Shown: positions 12,931-26,442, counted from the first letter of the stretch. The stretch is DNA of 64,000 nt from Morinoia aosen (GCA_030386875.1 CM059566.1:37112068-37176067); one strand, 5' to 3'. Numbers and translations: made by a program. Notes: a model not told the origin generated them from the sequence alone.

Positions 12931-14085
12931 ACCTGCGAAGTGAATTATTTGCGGTGGCTTGCCTGGTCACGCACTGCTTCTAAAGTAATGTTCCTATAGG
13001 ATGTCTAAATCGATGGTAAGTGATTATTCACTTCTGAAAAATTGAAGCAAAAACCTACGCTGATCATCTTTGTATCGTACTGGGGTTGTTATAAGGCGGT
13101 TGAGGATATAAATAGATATTATTAATGTTGCTTTGATAGAAGTTGAGTTGACGGAGAAGCCGGCAGAATATTTGCTATTTCAAATTATGCAGTAATCTCT
13201 ACTGGATGGAAACTGGTAGGCAGCACCGAACGAAATTCAGAGCAACGCTGTATTTTGTCTTTCAATTCATGGACAAAGAGCTTCCGTCCTTGAAGGGAAT
13301 CGCTGTCGTGAGCCGTGGATTTTGTTTCAATCAATTCTAGGGAGGCTTTTTTGCCTCAAGTCTCGCTCACAGAAATACTTCTCAGAGGACAGGTTTCGTT
13401 TGAAGAAATGTTGTAATCCGGCCTAGAAGATCGCTTTAAATTTGTGGGTTGCTGGTCAAACGAGGGCTTGTTTTGGAGATTGAAGTTGTTGAATTTGGGG
13501 AAGGAGTGGGCTGCTGGAAAAGAAATGAAGACAATAAATACAATGTTTTCCTGGTTACAAAATCAAGATTACGATTAAGAGATAGTTATACGTATTTTGT
13601 TATAGATTTCAGTAAATATTCTTAATTACATGATATTTTAGGTATTTCAACATGCGGTGCTAATTTGGATCATATAATTAACATTCTTCTAACGCTGTAG
13701 AAAAATAATTTCGTTATGTGAGTCCACATTAAAAACAGCCGTTTCTTGCTGGAGTTATTCAAGCGAACCAGTTGTATCAGCAAACTCTTATGCAAAATTC
13801 GTCAAAGCTCACCTATTGGTTTAGCCCCTAAATTTAACGTGTAAATAGAAACCAAAAATCCAGTTTATCGGACTAGACATAAATGTCTCCTGAAAGTGCG
13901 ACAGGAGCACTCAAGATTCCGTTACTATCCTTGGTCTCCCAATGTTTTCTGATTTTAAATGATGAAAACTCTTCAAAGTTACGAACGGAAGGAGCATTTT
14001 GCTCAATTGTTGTTATTTCCGAGGCAGGACTTTTGGCATTGTTGAGGCATCGGCCTCCTCATCGGCAAGCCTGAGTGTTGTGTCA
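12931..14085. other. Non-coding stretch
   Basis: No gene or repeat was recognised. It leads directly into the ~100-bp tandem array. Confidence 0.5.
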
Positions 14086-14970
14086 TTGCAGCTCCAGGCG
14101 TTCGCATGCACTGCTTCTCTCATTGTTGACATCTTATTGCGTGACTCCCGTACTCTTACTTCTATTTTATACACTTAAGCACATCGTTGCTGCAGGCGTT
14201 CGTGTGTGCACTGCTTCTGTCATTGCTGACATCTTATTGCGTGACTCCCGTACTCTTACTTCTATTTTATACACTTTAGCACATCATTGCCGCAGGCGTT
14301 CGTGTGTGCACTGCTTCTGTCATTGCTGATATCTTATTGCGTGACTCCCGTACTCTTACTTCTATTTTATACACTTTAGCACATCATTGCCGCAGGCGTT
14401 CGTGTGTGCACTGCTTCTGTCATTGCTGACATCTTATTGCGTGACTCCCGTACTCTTACTTCTATTTTATACACTTTAGCACATCGTTGCTGCAGGCGTT
14501 CGTGTGTGCACTGCTTCTGTCATTGCTGACATCTTATTGCGTGACTCCCGTACTCTTACTTCTATTTTATACACTTTAGCACATCGTTGCAGCGGGCGTT
14601 CGTGTGCACTGCTTCTGTCATTGCTGACATCTTGTTGCGTGACCCTCATACTTTTACTTCTATTTTATACACTTTAGCACATCGTTGCCGCAGGCGTTCG
14701 TATGCACTGCTTCTGTCATTGCTGACATCTTGTTGCGTGACCCTCATACTTTTACTTCTATTTTATACACTTTAGCACATCGTTGCCGCAGGCGTTCGTG
14801 CGCACTGCTTCTGTCATTGCTGACATCTTGTTGCGTGACCCTCATACTTTTACTTCTATTTTATACACTTTAGCACATCGTTGCCGCAGGCGTTCGTGCG
14901 CACTGCTTCTGTCATTGCTGACATCTTATTGCGTGACTCCCGTACTCTTACTTCTATTCTATATGTTTTA
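14086..14970. repeat. ~100-bp tandem array, about 9 copies
   Basis: The unit runs from CAGGCGTTCG through TGCACTGCTTCTGTCATTGC and ACATCTTATTGCGTGA to TTTATACACTTTAGCACAT. The first units repeat every 100 bases (GGCGTT at about 14195, 14295, 14395, 14495, 14595). Later units repeat every 98 bases, having lost a GT, and share the variants CTTGTTGCGTGACCCTCATA and CTTTTACTTC. The last unit returns to the first type. Two subfamilies in blocks indicate segmental amplification within the array. The + strand peptides seen here merely repeat the same unit and are not a gene. Confidence 0.93.
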
Positions 14971-17723
14971 CCTGACATAATGAAATACAGAATACAGAGA
15001 ACGTTAATTTGTATGTGAAAATAATCTACATTGATGGGAGAATTGGTATAATGAATACAGATGCAATTTGAGTAATTTCGTTGTGCTTTTTCAAATTATA
15101 TACACTTCATTCACACAGAATTCTTTAATGTATTGCGGGAGATATATTAGAATGCGTGGAGTCCAATAACTGGCATGTAAGCAAAGAATAAGATAATAAA
15201 TCAGTTCAAAAATGTAACACCTTTATTATTTTCGTTGGAACGTAGTAATCTAAAACTATTACAACTTTATAATTTTTGTTGAAAAGTAGTAATACCTAAG
15301 AGAAATTCGAAGGCATAATATTTAAAGCAGATAACAAACAAGCATTTGTGGAATAACAAACATTTATTTTAGGTTCGTAAAGTAATTCATTTCATTATTG
15401 AGTGAGCATGCAATTCCTGCGTGAGACTCGGCTGGTTCACATATCATTTGTACATTGAAAATACGAAGCAGGAGGAAAAGCTCCTAAATCGATAAGACTT
15501 AAGTCCCATTCATTCTTGGGAAAGAGCCTCACGGAAAATTTTCCCAAAATGACGCAAAATGACTGCGAGCAAAATAGCGTTCATCATTTTAACTGGACAC
15601 ATCAAAGCATTCAACATGGTCGGGAGTTGCTGGTTGAGGCCACATGGAGTGCCGGTGCTGCAAGCCCTCAAATGAAGGAGACCCACCAAAAGAGCGCGTC
15701 TTTTAATTAATTATCGCAGCGACATCAAAGCGAGCTCTGCGCCGCTTTCTTGAGCACAAGGAATGGTTTCAGACGCTTCTTTCCGCGGTCTTTAACTGCG
15801 CGTGTTTTTCCCCATAATCGAGCACTCTTAGTTGCCAGTTCCAATGAAAGTCCAGGGTGAAAATTAAATGTCTCGGTTGAGTACGATTGCAGGTTTTAAT
15901 TTGTCGAGACTTGTTTCTTGTATCGCGATCAATCAAGGCTCCTTTTTTTGGTAAAAAAGCCTCAAAAAAGACGGAATCTCTTTTCAGTTTCGCCACCCAT
16001 TCAAGTAGTAATATTTTTGGACATTGAAGTTGGGGTGCTTTTCAACTGCTATATTAATGGAAAACCTCGTCATAATTTGATCTGCATTTAGCGTCACTGA
16101 ACTGAACATGAGCTCGGTTTTGTGGCTAATGAGCTCGCTGTTGAGAAAATTATGCATGACCTTCGGCAATGAAATACCTGTTGGTATGATAATGAGTCAG
16201 CGACGATTAATATTCGTCAATTGAACAGCGCTTTAAAGGCGGATGTGGTTAGGAATTGTAAATGTGAGGAGAGGATGGCTTGCCATCGTAAATCATGTTG
16301 TTTGTTCTCGTACTTCTCGTTTTGAAGAGAGTTTTCTTAAATTGTTGCATGATTATACTTAATTTATTCGAGCCCATCGTTGACCTTGGAGTAAGGAAAG
16401 TAATACATCTTTGACTCAAACAGTTTCTGAAATACGTGTATCATTCTTTGATGCATTTAAATTTTTTTTTAATCCTGAAAAAGTGATTTTTTTAGCCTAT
16501 AGTATGTTTTACTCTCGGAATATCAAGTGAATAGAAAACTGAGACGGATTTCAATTGTTTTATTCGCAGCAGAACTGAATGGCTTACCACTAAACTGCTA
16601 TGAGGTATAGGAGAACATAATTTTTGCCGAATAACTGCATAAAAGTTTTTAATTAATAGCTTTCATTAGCCTTAGCAGTGCGCTGTAACTGACAAGTTAA
16701 ATCAAGCCGCATTACTCGCTCATGTGCGAGTGAGGCCAGAAATAAATTTACTGCATTAATTTCTTCATCGCGACATGAATCTGTGATCAGCGATTGAATA
16801 AAACGGCGGATTTTTAATTTCTGGCACAATTTGTCACCACTGACCATTGCGTCAAACTAGAACGTGGCAACTTATATACGATCTCGGGGCCTGTGGCACT
16901 TGTATCAATATTCGTGAACAATCCATTAAATTAGAGTCGAGGCTAATTTTGTTCAAGTGCTTATACAAAAAATGTTGCCACATCTAATAATGAGAATGAA
17001 CACATACCTCTGATAATTTCTTTATATCATTGTGTCATTATCTATACTTCTATAAGGAGCATAAAGCTCAAGAGATGAGTAGGTAACCATTTCCATAGGT
17101 TTTTGAAGCTTTTATTGTGCTTGAAAGAGGACATTTGTACCTTTTTAATATATATCTAAAACAAAATATAAGAAATCACACAAGGCTTGATTTCGAGGCA
17201 AACTTCGCACGATTCTAGTGACCGAATTGGTTACTGATGGTAGCATTTTACGGTAGATTAATTGAGGAAAATTTTATAGAAAATAGGCCTTGGGAACATT
17301 GTACGAAACGCATTTAGGAAAAATTCTTTGCGAAAGCTATAAAAAAAACATGTTAGCGATAATTTTCCGAGAAAAGGACTGCTATACATGCTAAATTTAA
17401 AACAACCGCAATGTTGAACACTTTACTTAGATATTTTTTAGTCTAGCTCACAAAACTCACTCTAAAAGGGAAACGTGACTGCAGGGGCCATTGATTGCAA
17501 GGGCTTTGTTTCATTTAATAGAAACCGTTTTATGTTCGTTGACTTTTACTCTATATTTATTAGCAATTTCCAAAGTAAAAATAGCGCATTATATCCTTGG
17601 AGGCAACTAAAATGACGTCCCCTCAATTTATGGAGTTTTTGAGTCTCCGGGCTTGTCTGCCATAGGGCACGCATGGTATGGAGTTTCCAGAATGCTAACT
17701 GGATGTCATCTTCCTTCTTTCAG
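14971..17723. other. Non-coding stretch
   Basis: AT-rich, with frames only up to about 75 codons. The motif TTTTAATTAATTATCG near 15700-15715 is a dense homeodomain-type site. A local GC-rich patch begins near 17615 and continues into the candidate exon at 17724. Confidence 0.45.
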
Positions 17724-17764
17724 GTGCCTGCAATCTCACCATGTGCTCCCAGCCCGGCCACTGA
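17724..17764 (+). other. Candidate 3'-terminal coding exon (host gene)
   Basis: A good splice acceptor (TCTTCCTTCTTTCAG, ending at 17723) is followed by a short frame that reads A-C-N-L-T-M-C-S-Q-P-G-H and then TGA at 17762-17764. Two cysteines five residues apart and a possible N-glycosylation site (N-L-T) would suit the tail of a secreted or extracellular protein. The patch from about 17615 to 17830 is more GC-rich than its surroundings. No upstream exon could be identified in the window, the exon is very short, and chance cannot be excluded. The family is unknown. Confidence 0.25.
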
Positions 17765-20700
17765 AAGCCCGCTGTCTCCCTACATATAGGGCCCCCGTTC
17801 CCTGAAGATGCTATTGACAAGCGTTATATTTTCGGAGCCAGCCTTTGTGCCGAGGGACATCTTGTCGAAATTGATCACAAAATAATGGCGAGTGTTGTGA
17901 CTGCCTCAAAAACTTGTAGGAACAAAAGTAGCGCTTGCTACACAAACTCGTCTCGCTTTATTGATGCTTGGAACAATGATGAAACTTTTGATTATCCTAC
18001 AAACGTCTCAAGTTACGAGAAAACCACTCTGAGGTATTTTTTTTCGCTGTTATAAATTTAATTAGACTTTCTATAATTGTCGCCACATTGAAGAATGTGT
18101 TGAATAAGACTACTTGAGAACTTGTGAAGTATTACGAAAAATTTTCGTGAAATATCGCAAATGCATTAAGGGGCAGACTTCTGCAGGGAATAAAAGGATT
18201 TTCTTCAGCACTGATTACGGGGGAAGTATTGAAATTTGACTACAGTTTAGTCCAGTACTGTACTCAATAAAGTCAATTCCCGTGATCATCCACCAGAGCA
18301 AGGAACTCGAAAGACTCGTTTGAAATGTGTAGAGCTGACATGGCAGTATTCAATAGAGTAATTCTCTTTTTGATTCTACTTAATATCTTCATCCAGTAGA
18401 TTATTATGAGAAAACTTAATGATGCTTAAACATTGCTGCACCAGCCATACGTAGCCTATCCTTAACAATTACATTTCATTTTTACATTTCGGCCTACTGT
18501 GACTCATGTTACAAATAAATTTAACTAGTTTACATAAAAAATGGCCCAAAATTCCTCCTTTTGAATGAACAGTAAGTTCAGTGCATGCACTTGTGCCTTT
18601 GGGAAATGTAAACAATTTGGAATAGTAAAGACAGCAGTTCTTTCGTAGACCGAAAGTCAGCAGAGGAAAACTCGCTCTCAACTTCGGGCATAAAGACTCC
18701 CCAATTAGCGAGTGGTTTGAGATTTTTGTATTCTTGACTCCTGCTCATTGCAGCAATGGACTTGTGGCTCTGAAAATGCACGATGCAAAGTAGGCTCTAA
18801 CCTCTCTTGCTCTCCATGCTTGAAATTTTATTTTCCAGTGACAGGAGTTTCGTGGTAAAAAGACCATACCAGTATTTAGTTCGCTTGCTATATCATCAAA
18901 ACTCCGTAGATATTTAGCGTGTCTAAGAAAATACCGCAGTTCTACCGTAATTTTTGCTTCAATATTACACCTTCATTTAGTGAGAGATGATCTCAATGAA
19001 AATATGCGAGGTAAAAGTAGAAGAAGAACTTTACTTCATTTTTAGTGGTGGCTTACCAAACGTCAGTTGATGATAAAATAGCCATGAAACAAAGTTAAAC
19101 CTTAAAATTGGATGACTACTAGAAATGAGGAAAAAAAATTTAAAATCAATGTTTGAAACATTTTTTCGACAAGAATGTATTGAAATTTGAATAATGATTA
19201 TTTTTAGAGATAAAATTACTTTTTCAAGACACAATCGAGACTATGATCCATACTTCGCCCGCTGTTTGTCCAACACTCACTGCGTATCAAACATTTTAGG
19301 CATTTTTTACATGAGGTCCTATGCAGATATTTCTTGCAGAGGTCCTCTGTATGGTACTATTGATGATTTAGATTCAATACAATGCACCCAAAAAAAATTA
19401 TAATTGAAAAAATAGTGAGAGGTAAAATTTGATTCTGTCATGTTAATGTAGAGTAAAGAGACAATAATAAAAAGAGTTTATTATTATTCCTACGGTTACT
19501 GCGCACTCTACAACAAGAACTATTTCATTCGTATATGTCAATCAGAATTCTAACTGAGGCTTTCTATTTCATTTCAGTGAAATATCATCCTAAGTGTCCC
19601 TACCTATCTTTCAATATTTACTGTCCAGGATTAAACATACAAAATCTAGGATAATCAGACTACAGAACAAATATTTTGAGCCTTCGCAGTTTTAGCGCTG
19701 ATTTTGAGCCTTCGTAAGGAAAAGATAAGAGTACTCAGATTGTTACAGAAGATTCGCTAAGCGTAAAAACGCTCGCACGCAATTTTTTGTTTCGCTCTTC
19801 TGTTCTGTATGGGTTTTTCCTCCAACGTAAACTTCACCCATGAGTGGCCTCGAAAATTCCAATGTATTTCTTGTTGTCCCGAAGGTAAACGCAGGCAGTT
19901 GGTAAAAACTGACCTTCAAGATTCTTGTCAGAGTTCTTTTAGACGCGCAGATAAAGTCAGAGATCTTGTCCAGATGCTAGCAGAGCTGCAAGTTTGGTGT
20001 GCGTTCAAAATTTATAGTTGCTAAAAAAACAGCGATGAAAGAGATTCTGCTCATGAAGAAACATTGTTCAGAGGCTGAAACGATAAATATTGAACTCGTA
20101 TCATGTATTCAATGGAACAAATGAGTAAAATGATGAGCGGAAAATGAAACTGCAATTAAAGTATTATGATGTTGTGTTTTCGATAAGTGTTATGAAGATT
20201 GGTTCTAAATGAATTTCGCTAAGTTTCACATACTGCCGACTACCGTTTACTTGTTAAAAAGTCTTTTTTCTCTGATTTTTTTGTAATACAACAAATAGTG
20301 AAAGAATATTATTAACTATTTATGTTCTTGGTTATTTCCATTGCAACAAAATTTAAATCAACAATTTTAAATAATGGTTTCAGTGCGCTCCTGTTATTGG
20401 TAGCCTATTTCAATTATGGGGGCAGGCGGTCATACTTGTTACACATATCTTACTACGCTTGAGCCTGCCTCTTTCTGTGTGTCCACTCTCATGAATTAGA
20501 TGGGCAAAAATCACAAAAAGGCAAAATTTGCTTTTGCAGTTAAGTTAGCACCCTAGACATGAAAATCAGATATAATTACTGGGTCGAGTATTTTTCTGTT
20601 TTCCTAAATCGCCTTGCAATGAGTACTTCAACTTTCAAGTAGTTGTATGAGGTTGGATTTTTAAAGATAACAACTGGTTGGTATAGGTGACTGGACAATT

Positions 20701-22035
20701 TCTTCCAAGTCGACTGTTCTTAGATAAGTCGCGAATTAATAGTTAATTTGGAGTACGTTAGGATAAATTAGGTTTTTAAATGATACGATAAGGTAATATA
20801 TATACTCCATGGTATACTTGGTTTAGTAATTTGAGTTGAGAAATAATCGTGATTTTTTCATGCATCCAACAAATCAAAATTAAAGTGACCAGTTGCTTAA
20901 GACCTATGTCGTTAACGTCGATTTTTCGTTCACTATGTTCAATGCTTGTATTATTTTCAAATTCCCACATGTCATAAACTTTTCAATCATTGTTAGCAAA
21001 ATATAGCACTCCAAAGGCGGGAACTTATTAAGAATTTTATAGAATGAAGCTACACAATTCAGTACTGAAGAAAAATGTGTTGAAAAACATTTTCGCGATG
21101 CAAACCCGATAAAAAGTTTTAAATTTTTCACAAGACAGAATTTTTAATTATAAAATCAAATCAGCCCCCGCTTTCTCCCTCGGTGAATGACGTTCAGTTA
21201 TGCAAAGTGTCCATTTCCGAACTCGAATAAAATATTACCATAAATTGATACTAATGTGACCTTCGCCAAATTTGGTACTAAATTATTCCTCCGACCACTC
21301 TCCATAGCAAACATTATGAGCGTGTATCACGTGTCCTCCATACAAACTTCTTGTTCTCTGTTTGAGCTTGAAGAGGTTTCTGATTAAGTAAGGTCAGAAA
21401 AGCACTACACGGATATTGGATGCTCTTCTCATAGAGTTTATAAAGACACAGTTTGCATGGAATGAAAGTTGAGGTACTCGCGAGTGCTCAGTGCTCGAGT
21501 TGTTGACACGGAGAAAAAGTCCGCATCGCCTTGAGAGAATATCTGAATTTTTCTTCAGTCGTCCGCCCACTCAAGAAATATTGGTCTAGCTGCGGGCTGC
21601 TTTCTCAAATCACAAGGTAGCCAGAGCTTTTGCTGCACTGCCCGCGTTGCCTTCATTTGAGTTTCGCGGACAATACGAGGACAGCTTTGTGAGACGTAAT
21701 TCAAAGATGTGGAGCGCTACCCACGTAAAAAATTGCAAATTTTGAAGCGTGTTCCTTAAAATTTTGCAGTTTCGAAGGTGATAGATATTTATGATGTCAA
21801 AATACCTTTCTCTTATATCGAAGAGAATTTCTTGGTGAAAAACGGCTCTTCTGGACAAACAGGATTTGATCCTTTTTCTTAGGAGAGAGCTATGACGAGT
21901 GCGAAAAAACTGCTCTCATTATTACTGCATTATATAATGATGCAAAGATGAAGTAGCTCGAAATTCATCCTAAAATTTGGCTGAAATTTGGTATATGTTA
22001 CGCAAGCAGTTTCCTCAGGCGATCGACTGATTACG
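17765..22035. other. Non-coding stretch
   Basis: More than 4 kb of AT-rich DNA with no recognisable gene and no clear tandem repeat. All open frames are below about 85 codons. It ends at the 17-bp satellite. Confidence 0.5.
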
Positions 22036-23152
22036 TGGAATAAAGAGTGCAGTGAAATACAGAATGAAATGGAATAAAGAGTGAAATGGAATAAAGAGTG
22101 ATATGGAATAAAGAGTGAAATGGAATAAAGAGTGACATGGGATAAAGAGTGGAATGGAATAAAGAGTGAAATGGAATAAAGGGTGAAATGGAATAAAGAG
22201 TGATATGGAATAAAGAGTGAAATGGAATAAAGAGTGACATGGGATAAAGAGTGGAATGGAATAAAGAGTGAAATGGAATAAAGAGTGACATGGAATAAAG
22301 AGTGAAATGGAATAAAGAGTGACATGGAATAAAGAGTGAAATGGAATAAAGAGTGAAATGGAATAAAGAGTGATATGGAATAAAGAGTGAAATGGAATAA
22401 AGAGTGAAATGGAATAAAGAGTGACATGGAATAAAGAGTGAAATGGAATAAAGAGTGAAATGGAATAAAGAGTGACATGGAATAAAGAGTGAAATGGAAT
22501 AAAGAGTGAAATGGAATAAAGAGTGACATGGAATAAAGAGTGAAATGGAATAAAGAGTGAAATGGAATAAAGAGTGATATGGAATCAAGAGTGAAATGGA
22601 ATAAAGAGTGAAATGGAATAAAGAGTGAAATGGAATAAAGAGTGAAATGGAATTAAGAGTGACATGGAATAAAGAGTGAAATGGAATAAAGAGTGAAATG
22701 GAATAAAGAGTGAAATAGAATAAAGAGTGAAATGGAATAAAGAGTGACATGGAATAAAGAGTGAAATGGAATAAAGAGTGAAATGCAATAAAGAGTGAAA
22801 TGGAATAAAGAGTGACATGGAATAAAGAGTGAAATGGAATAAAGAGTGAAATGGAATAAAGAGTGATATAGAATAAAGAGTGAAATGGAATAAAGAGTGA
22901 CATGGAATAAAGAGTGAAATGGAATCAAGAGTGACATGGAATAAAGAGTGAAATGGAATAAAGAGTGGAATGGAATAAAGAGCGAAATGGAATAAAGAGT
23001 GAAATGGAATAAAGAGTGACATGGAATAAAGAGTGAAATGGAATAAAGAGTGAAATGGAATAAAGAGTGACATGGAATGAGAGTGAAATGGAATAAAGAG
23101 TGACATGGAATAAAGAGTGAAATGGAATAAAGAGTGAAATGGAATAAAAAGT
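22036..23152. repeat. 17-bp satellite array, about 65 copies
   Basis: The + strand unit is TGGAATAAAGAGTGAAA. The commonest variants change GAAATGG to GACATGG, GATATGG or GTGGAATGG. About 1.1 kb divided by 17 gives roughly 65 units. The GACATGG variant recurs at short intervals, often every second or third unit, which suggests higher-order amplification. Nearly every unit holds AATAAA on the + strand. The - strand has no stop in any frame, and because 17 is not a multiple of 3 all three - frames read the same 17-residue repeat (S-L-F-I-P-F-H), giving long frames of up to 290 codons. These are by-products of the repeat. A unit near 23075 has lost bases and shifts the phase. Confidence 0.96.
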
Positions 23153-24482
23153 CGTAGGTCAGCATATCAATTGCGATGAGTAGAAATTCTTAGAATAAAT
23201 TTTACACAATTCAGAGCAAAAAATATCAAAACCTGCAGGTGTGGGAACGGTGTTGGTATTATTGGGACATTGGGGACTTACCAGTACTCTCCTCATGCTA
23301 GTTTTTCGCTGCGCTTGCTCCAAAAAATGCAGTTTTACAGGTTGAGAAGAGTTCAAAGCTGTTTGTAGCGCTTGTGGAAAACGCTGACATTTCCAGGCCA
23401 GATTTCCCCTACATGGCAATCTTCATTCTTTGCTTTTGTTTGATAAGCTTTAGAGGACCAAGCAGGCAGAGATATTTAAGTAGCTCAAAAGATCGACCAA
23501 CTCTGATTTCTATTCTCATTCATTAATGTCAATTTTACGGAACGCTGTTTGGTTATGATTACTGTGTGTAGATTGATCTTAACTAGAGATGACTTTTACT
23601 TATAAACGAACAACGTAACCGGTTCATGATGCATTAAATGCTGAATGTTTAGAATATATGATTAGGAAATCACAGCTGATTCGTTGTAATTTGATGCAAA
23701 TGTTACTTCTTCTTTATTCCATTCCTGTTCATGCTCTACTAATCCAAGACGCACACGGGAGTTAAAGACATTTTACAGGATAAAATTCATCACTTGCCAA
23801 TTGGACTTGTTTTATCCAAGGTTCTCTCATCTCACCATAAGAGTACAATTCTATGAAATATTAACAAATCTATAGAATATTTGTCGAGGCTTTAGCTTTG
23901 AATCCGAACATTTTGTACTCCTAATTTGACCTGCTATTCGTAATCCCAGAACAAAAAAGTTTCATCTCGCTCTAGCTGTAGGTGATATTTCTAAAATAAG
24001 GAAAGAATTACTGGCCTTGCCCGTCGTATAAAGCAAAGTTTAATTTTTACGAAATCTTAACATAGTTGCCATATATCAAATCAAAGACAAATTGATGTGT
24101 ATTTCTAATACTATATCCAAGTTAGAAACTGGCCGTGTCCGCACGTTCAAGTTTGTGAGCCGGCTGCAGCCGTCAGTTTCTCGCGCATGTTGCCTCAACA
24201 TCCTCCCTAACTCGCCGAATGTTCCTGCGAGTCCGAAATGTTCTCTGGTGGAATACTGACAATCTCCATGCATCAAAGTGGGAGTGTGGTGACGATAGCT
24301 TCGACAGCTCTAGAATTACGTGAACGACTTAGGATAAGTTCTACTAGGCTGTGGGAACTTGATGCTTTGTGTCAAAAGTTGATTAGGGATAAGTTCAGCA
24401 TCTATAGGAGTCTATAATCTGAATGCTTTTCGACGTGTTAAACACAAACTGAAGGACCATAAATGAAAATCTGATTTTACTC
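23153..24482. other. Non-coding stretch
   Basis: No gene was recognised. One isolated sequence similar to the inverted satellite unit (CTTTATTCCATT near 23711) may be a chance match. The longest open frame is 86 codons at 23159-23419 on the - strand and is not recognised. Confidence 0.45.
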
Positions 24483-25041
24483 TGAGTAGATTACAATGAA
24501 ATGGGTATGTCGTGGCATATTCTGTTCATACCAGTAGAGTAGCCTGAAGTAGGAGTTCTCAGTTCCCTCGTTGCTTCTCATTTTACACCGCATTTTACTC
24601 AGCACGAACTACAACCGTGCCCGCGCCAGAAATTTTGAACCGGTTTCGCGAGACTTGAACTTCAGAAGGTGTGTTTCGTTTCAAGTCTGCTCTGCGGGAG
24701 CAATGATGTTGCCGGTGATGTCTGTAATGGAGGTAAAAGATTATCGTATTGTATTTTTATAATGCTACGAGTAGATTACAATTAAATCAAAAGTAGGTTA
24801 CAAGTAGTTAACTAGTATGTTATAAGTAGAAATTCTCAGTTCAATAGCTGCTCCTCATATTACACCGCATTTTACTCTGCACGAACCGCAACTGTGCGTG
24901 CGCCAGTATTTTTGAACCGAGCTTCGCGAGACTTGAACTCCCGAACGTGGTTTCAAGTCTGTTTTGCCTGCCTTATATGAGGGGCAATGTCCTCTGCGAC
25001 GTCTTCAGTGGGAGTAAACGACTATCGTACTGTATATTTAT
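24483..25041. repeat. ~280-bp tandem duplication
   Basis: Two diverged copies lie head to tail. TTCGCGAGACTTGAAC sits at 24645-24660 and again at 24923-24938, 278 bases apart. Other shared blocks are TTACACCGCATTTTACTC, CTACGAGTAG and GCGCCAG. Each copy is entered by a GAGTAG.TTACAAT block, which appears a third time after copy 2, so the duplication probably arose between these short repeats. A frame of 63 codons in copy 1 is not kept in copy 2, which argues against coding. Confidence 0.85.
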
Positions 25042-26442
25042 TATGCTACGAGTAGGTTCAGGTTACAATTCGCTGTAAATTTGGAATGCAAGGACATTGA
25101 ACTACTCTCTCATTAAATAAGATAATCCACCAACCGCCAAGGAATCAATTCAATACATCAATCAATGTAATTTCAAAATTCCGCAAAAGATTGCAATCAT
25201 TACTAACAATCATTTCGTCCAAACAAGAGGGAACAACGTAAACGCTATTAGAGAGTATCACACGACGAAAGGAAGAAATATAATCTCACGAGCGGAACAG
25301 ATTCAAAGTGCTATTTAGAGTCGTTGCTGGCTTATATTCCCCTAGATTAATCTCTCACAAGTACTCCCATTGACGCGATAATTGCTTAAAACAGTGGCTC
25401 TGCAGCTCGCCAGATGTTACTCCCGCAGTTGATTCCGCTGCTCATGAACTGACATTGCTCTGATCTTTACGCTGCCATTAACTGTCAGTGCGTTAGGATG
25501 GACTTGCTTTCCTCAACTATTGAATAAACATTGATTTTATTTCTTTAACATTAAGGGAATTAAGGGAGCTGTAGTTGCATTTGTGTAACATGAGACACAT
25601 TACGTTTTTTGTTTTCTTCGTAGCATGCAAGTCAAACGTAACATCAGGCAAGTTATATTTTTACTTTTCCTGCTTTGATCGAGCAATAATTTTGTCTACT
25701 TGATCTTACTTGAATGTTAGTACGATTTCCTTAGACTGGCGTTCGTAATCCTCTACTTTCCACAAAATTGGCCCAGCAATGTTCTAATTTACCATATTTT
25801 GTGGATGTTACTCATAAATATCACCATTTGCTCACGAATTTTTACGTTTTTTGATTTATTTCCCGAGTAAATTCTCCTACTTGGTTCGATTAAGGAAAAG
25901 GCCTTTTGCAAAATTGCTGATGACGTCAGATTTGCGATGTATCAACAGTGTTGAAGGCTTGAAATGAGTGATAGCAATGAAAATTTGAATGAATGCATCA
26001 TTGTAATTTAGGAATTTAGTAGTGATGTGGTCTCCTCTTTTTTTTTGTACGTTGTGAAATTTTGTGATTGTAAAATTTGTCATGTATCTCTGAGAGTGAA
26101 TGTTTTATTTCAACAGTCGTGGAAAAAAGTAACAATAATTATGACGCTAATATAATGAACAATCTCTGTTGAAAAAACTACTAATAATTAAAACAGCTTT
26201 AACAATATCATTCATGTTTGTAATGTGTAAAACGATGATGAATAATTTTATTGAAAATAGTTTAAATAATAACGCCCTTACATCATGCGAGGTTTATTGC
26301 CTCAACGTAAAAATTTCCTCTTTTCTCGGACACGGGAGTGATAAAGAAAAACAGGTAAAACATGACTTCGATTTCATTCCAAAATTGGAGCCAATCCTGC
26401 AATAAGTGAGCAAACCACTTCATTTTTCCTCTACCCAAGCAG
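25042..26442. other. Non-coding stretch
   Basis: AT-rich. A 78-codon frame at 26169-26405 (+) starts with a signal-peptide-like segment (M-K-K-L-L-I-I-K then hydrophobic) and has a C-x3-C pair. It lies in very AT-rich DNA and has no other support, so I leave it uncalled. Confidence 0.4.

Noticed and set aside
12673-12932. Four overlapping frames as a host gene
   Set aside because: Frames are open on both strands at once, which base composition explains. No frame has a recognisable motif, so it is kept only as a GC-rich island.
14075-14980. Series of + strand frames with Leu/Ser-rich repeated peptides
   Set aside because: They are the ~100-bp tandem unit read in shifting frames. The period is not a multiple of three and stops recur in each unit.
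21930-23165. Four long - strand open frames (170-290 codons) rich in Ser, Phe, His and Leu
   Set aside because: They lie within the 17-bp satellite (extending only slightly past its edges), read the same repeated peptide in all three frames, and change phase wherever a unit is shortened. They are products of a stop-free repeat, not genes.
26169-26405. 78-codon frame with a signal-peptide-like start
   Set aside because: It lies in very AT-rich DNA. A hydrophobic start is expected by chance from T-rich codons, and there is no supporting context.
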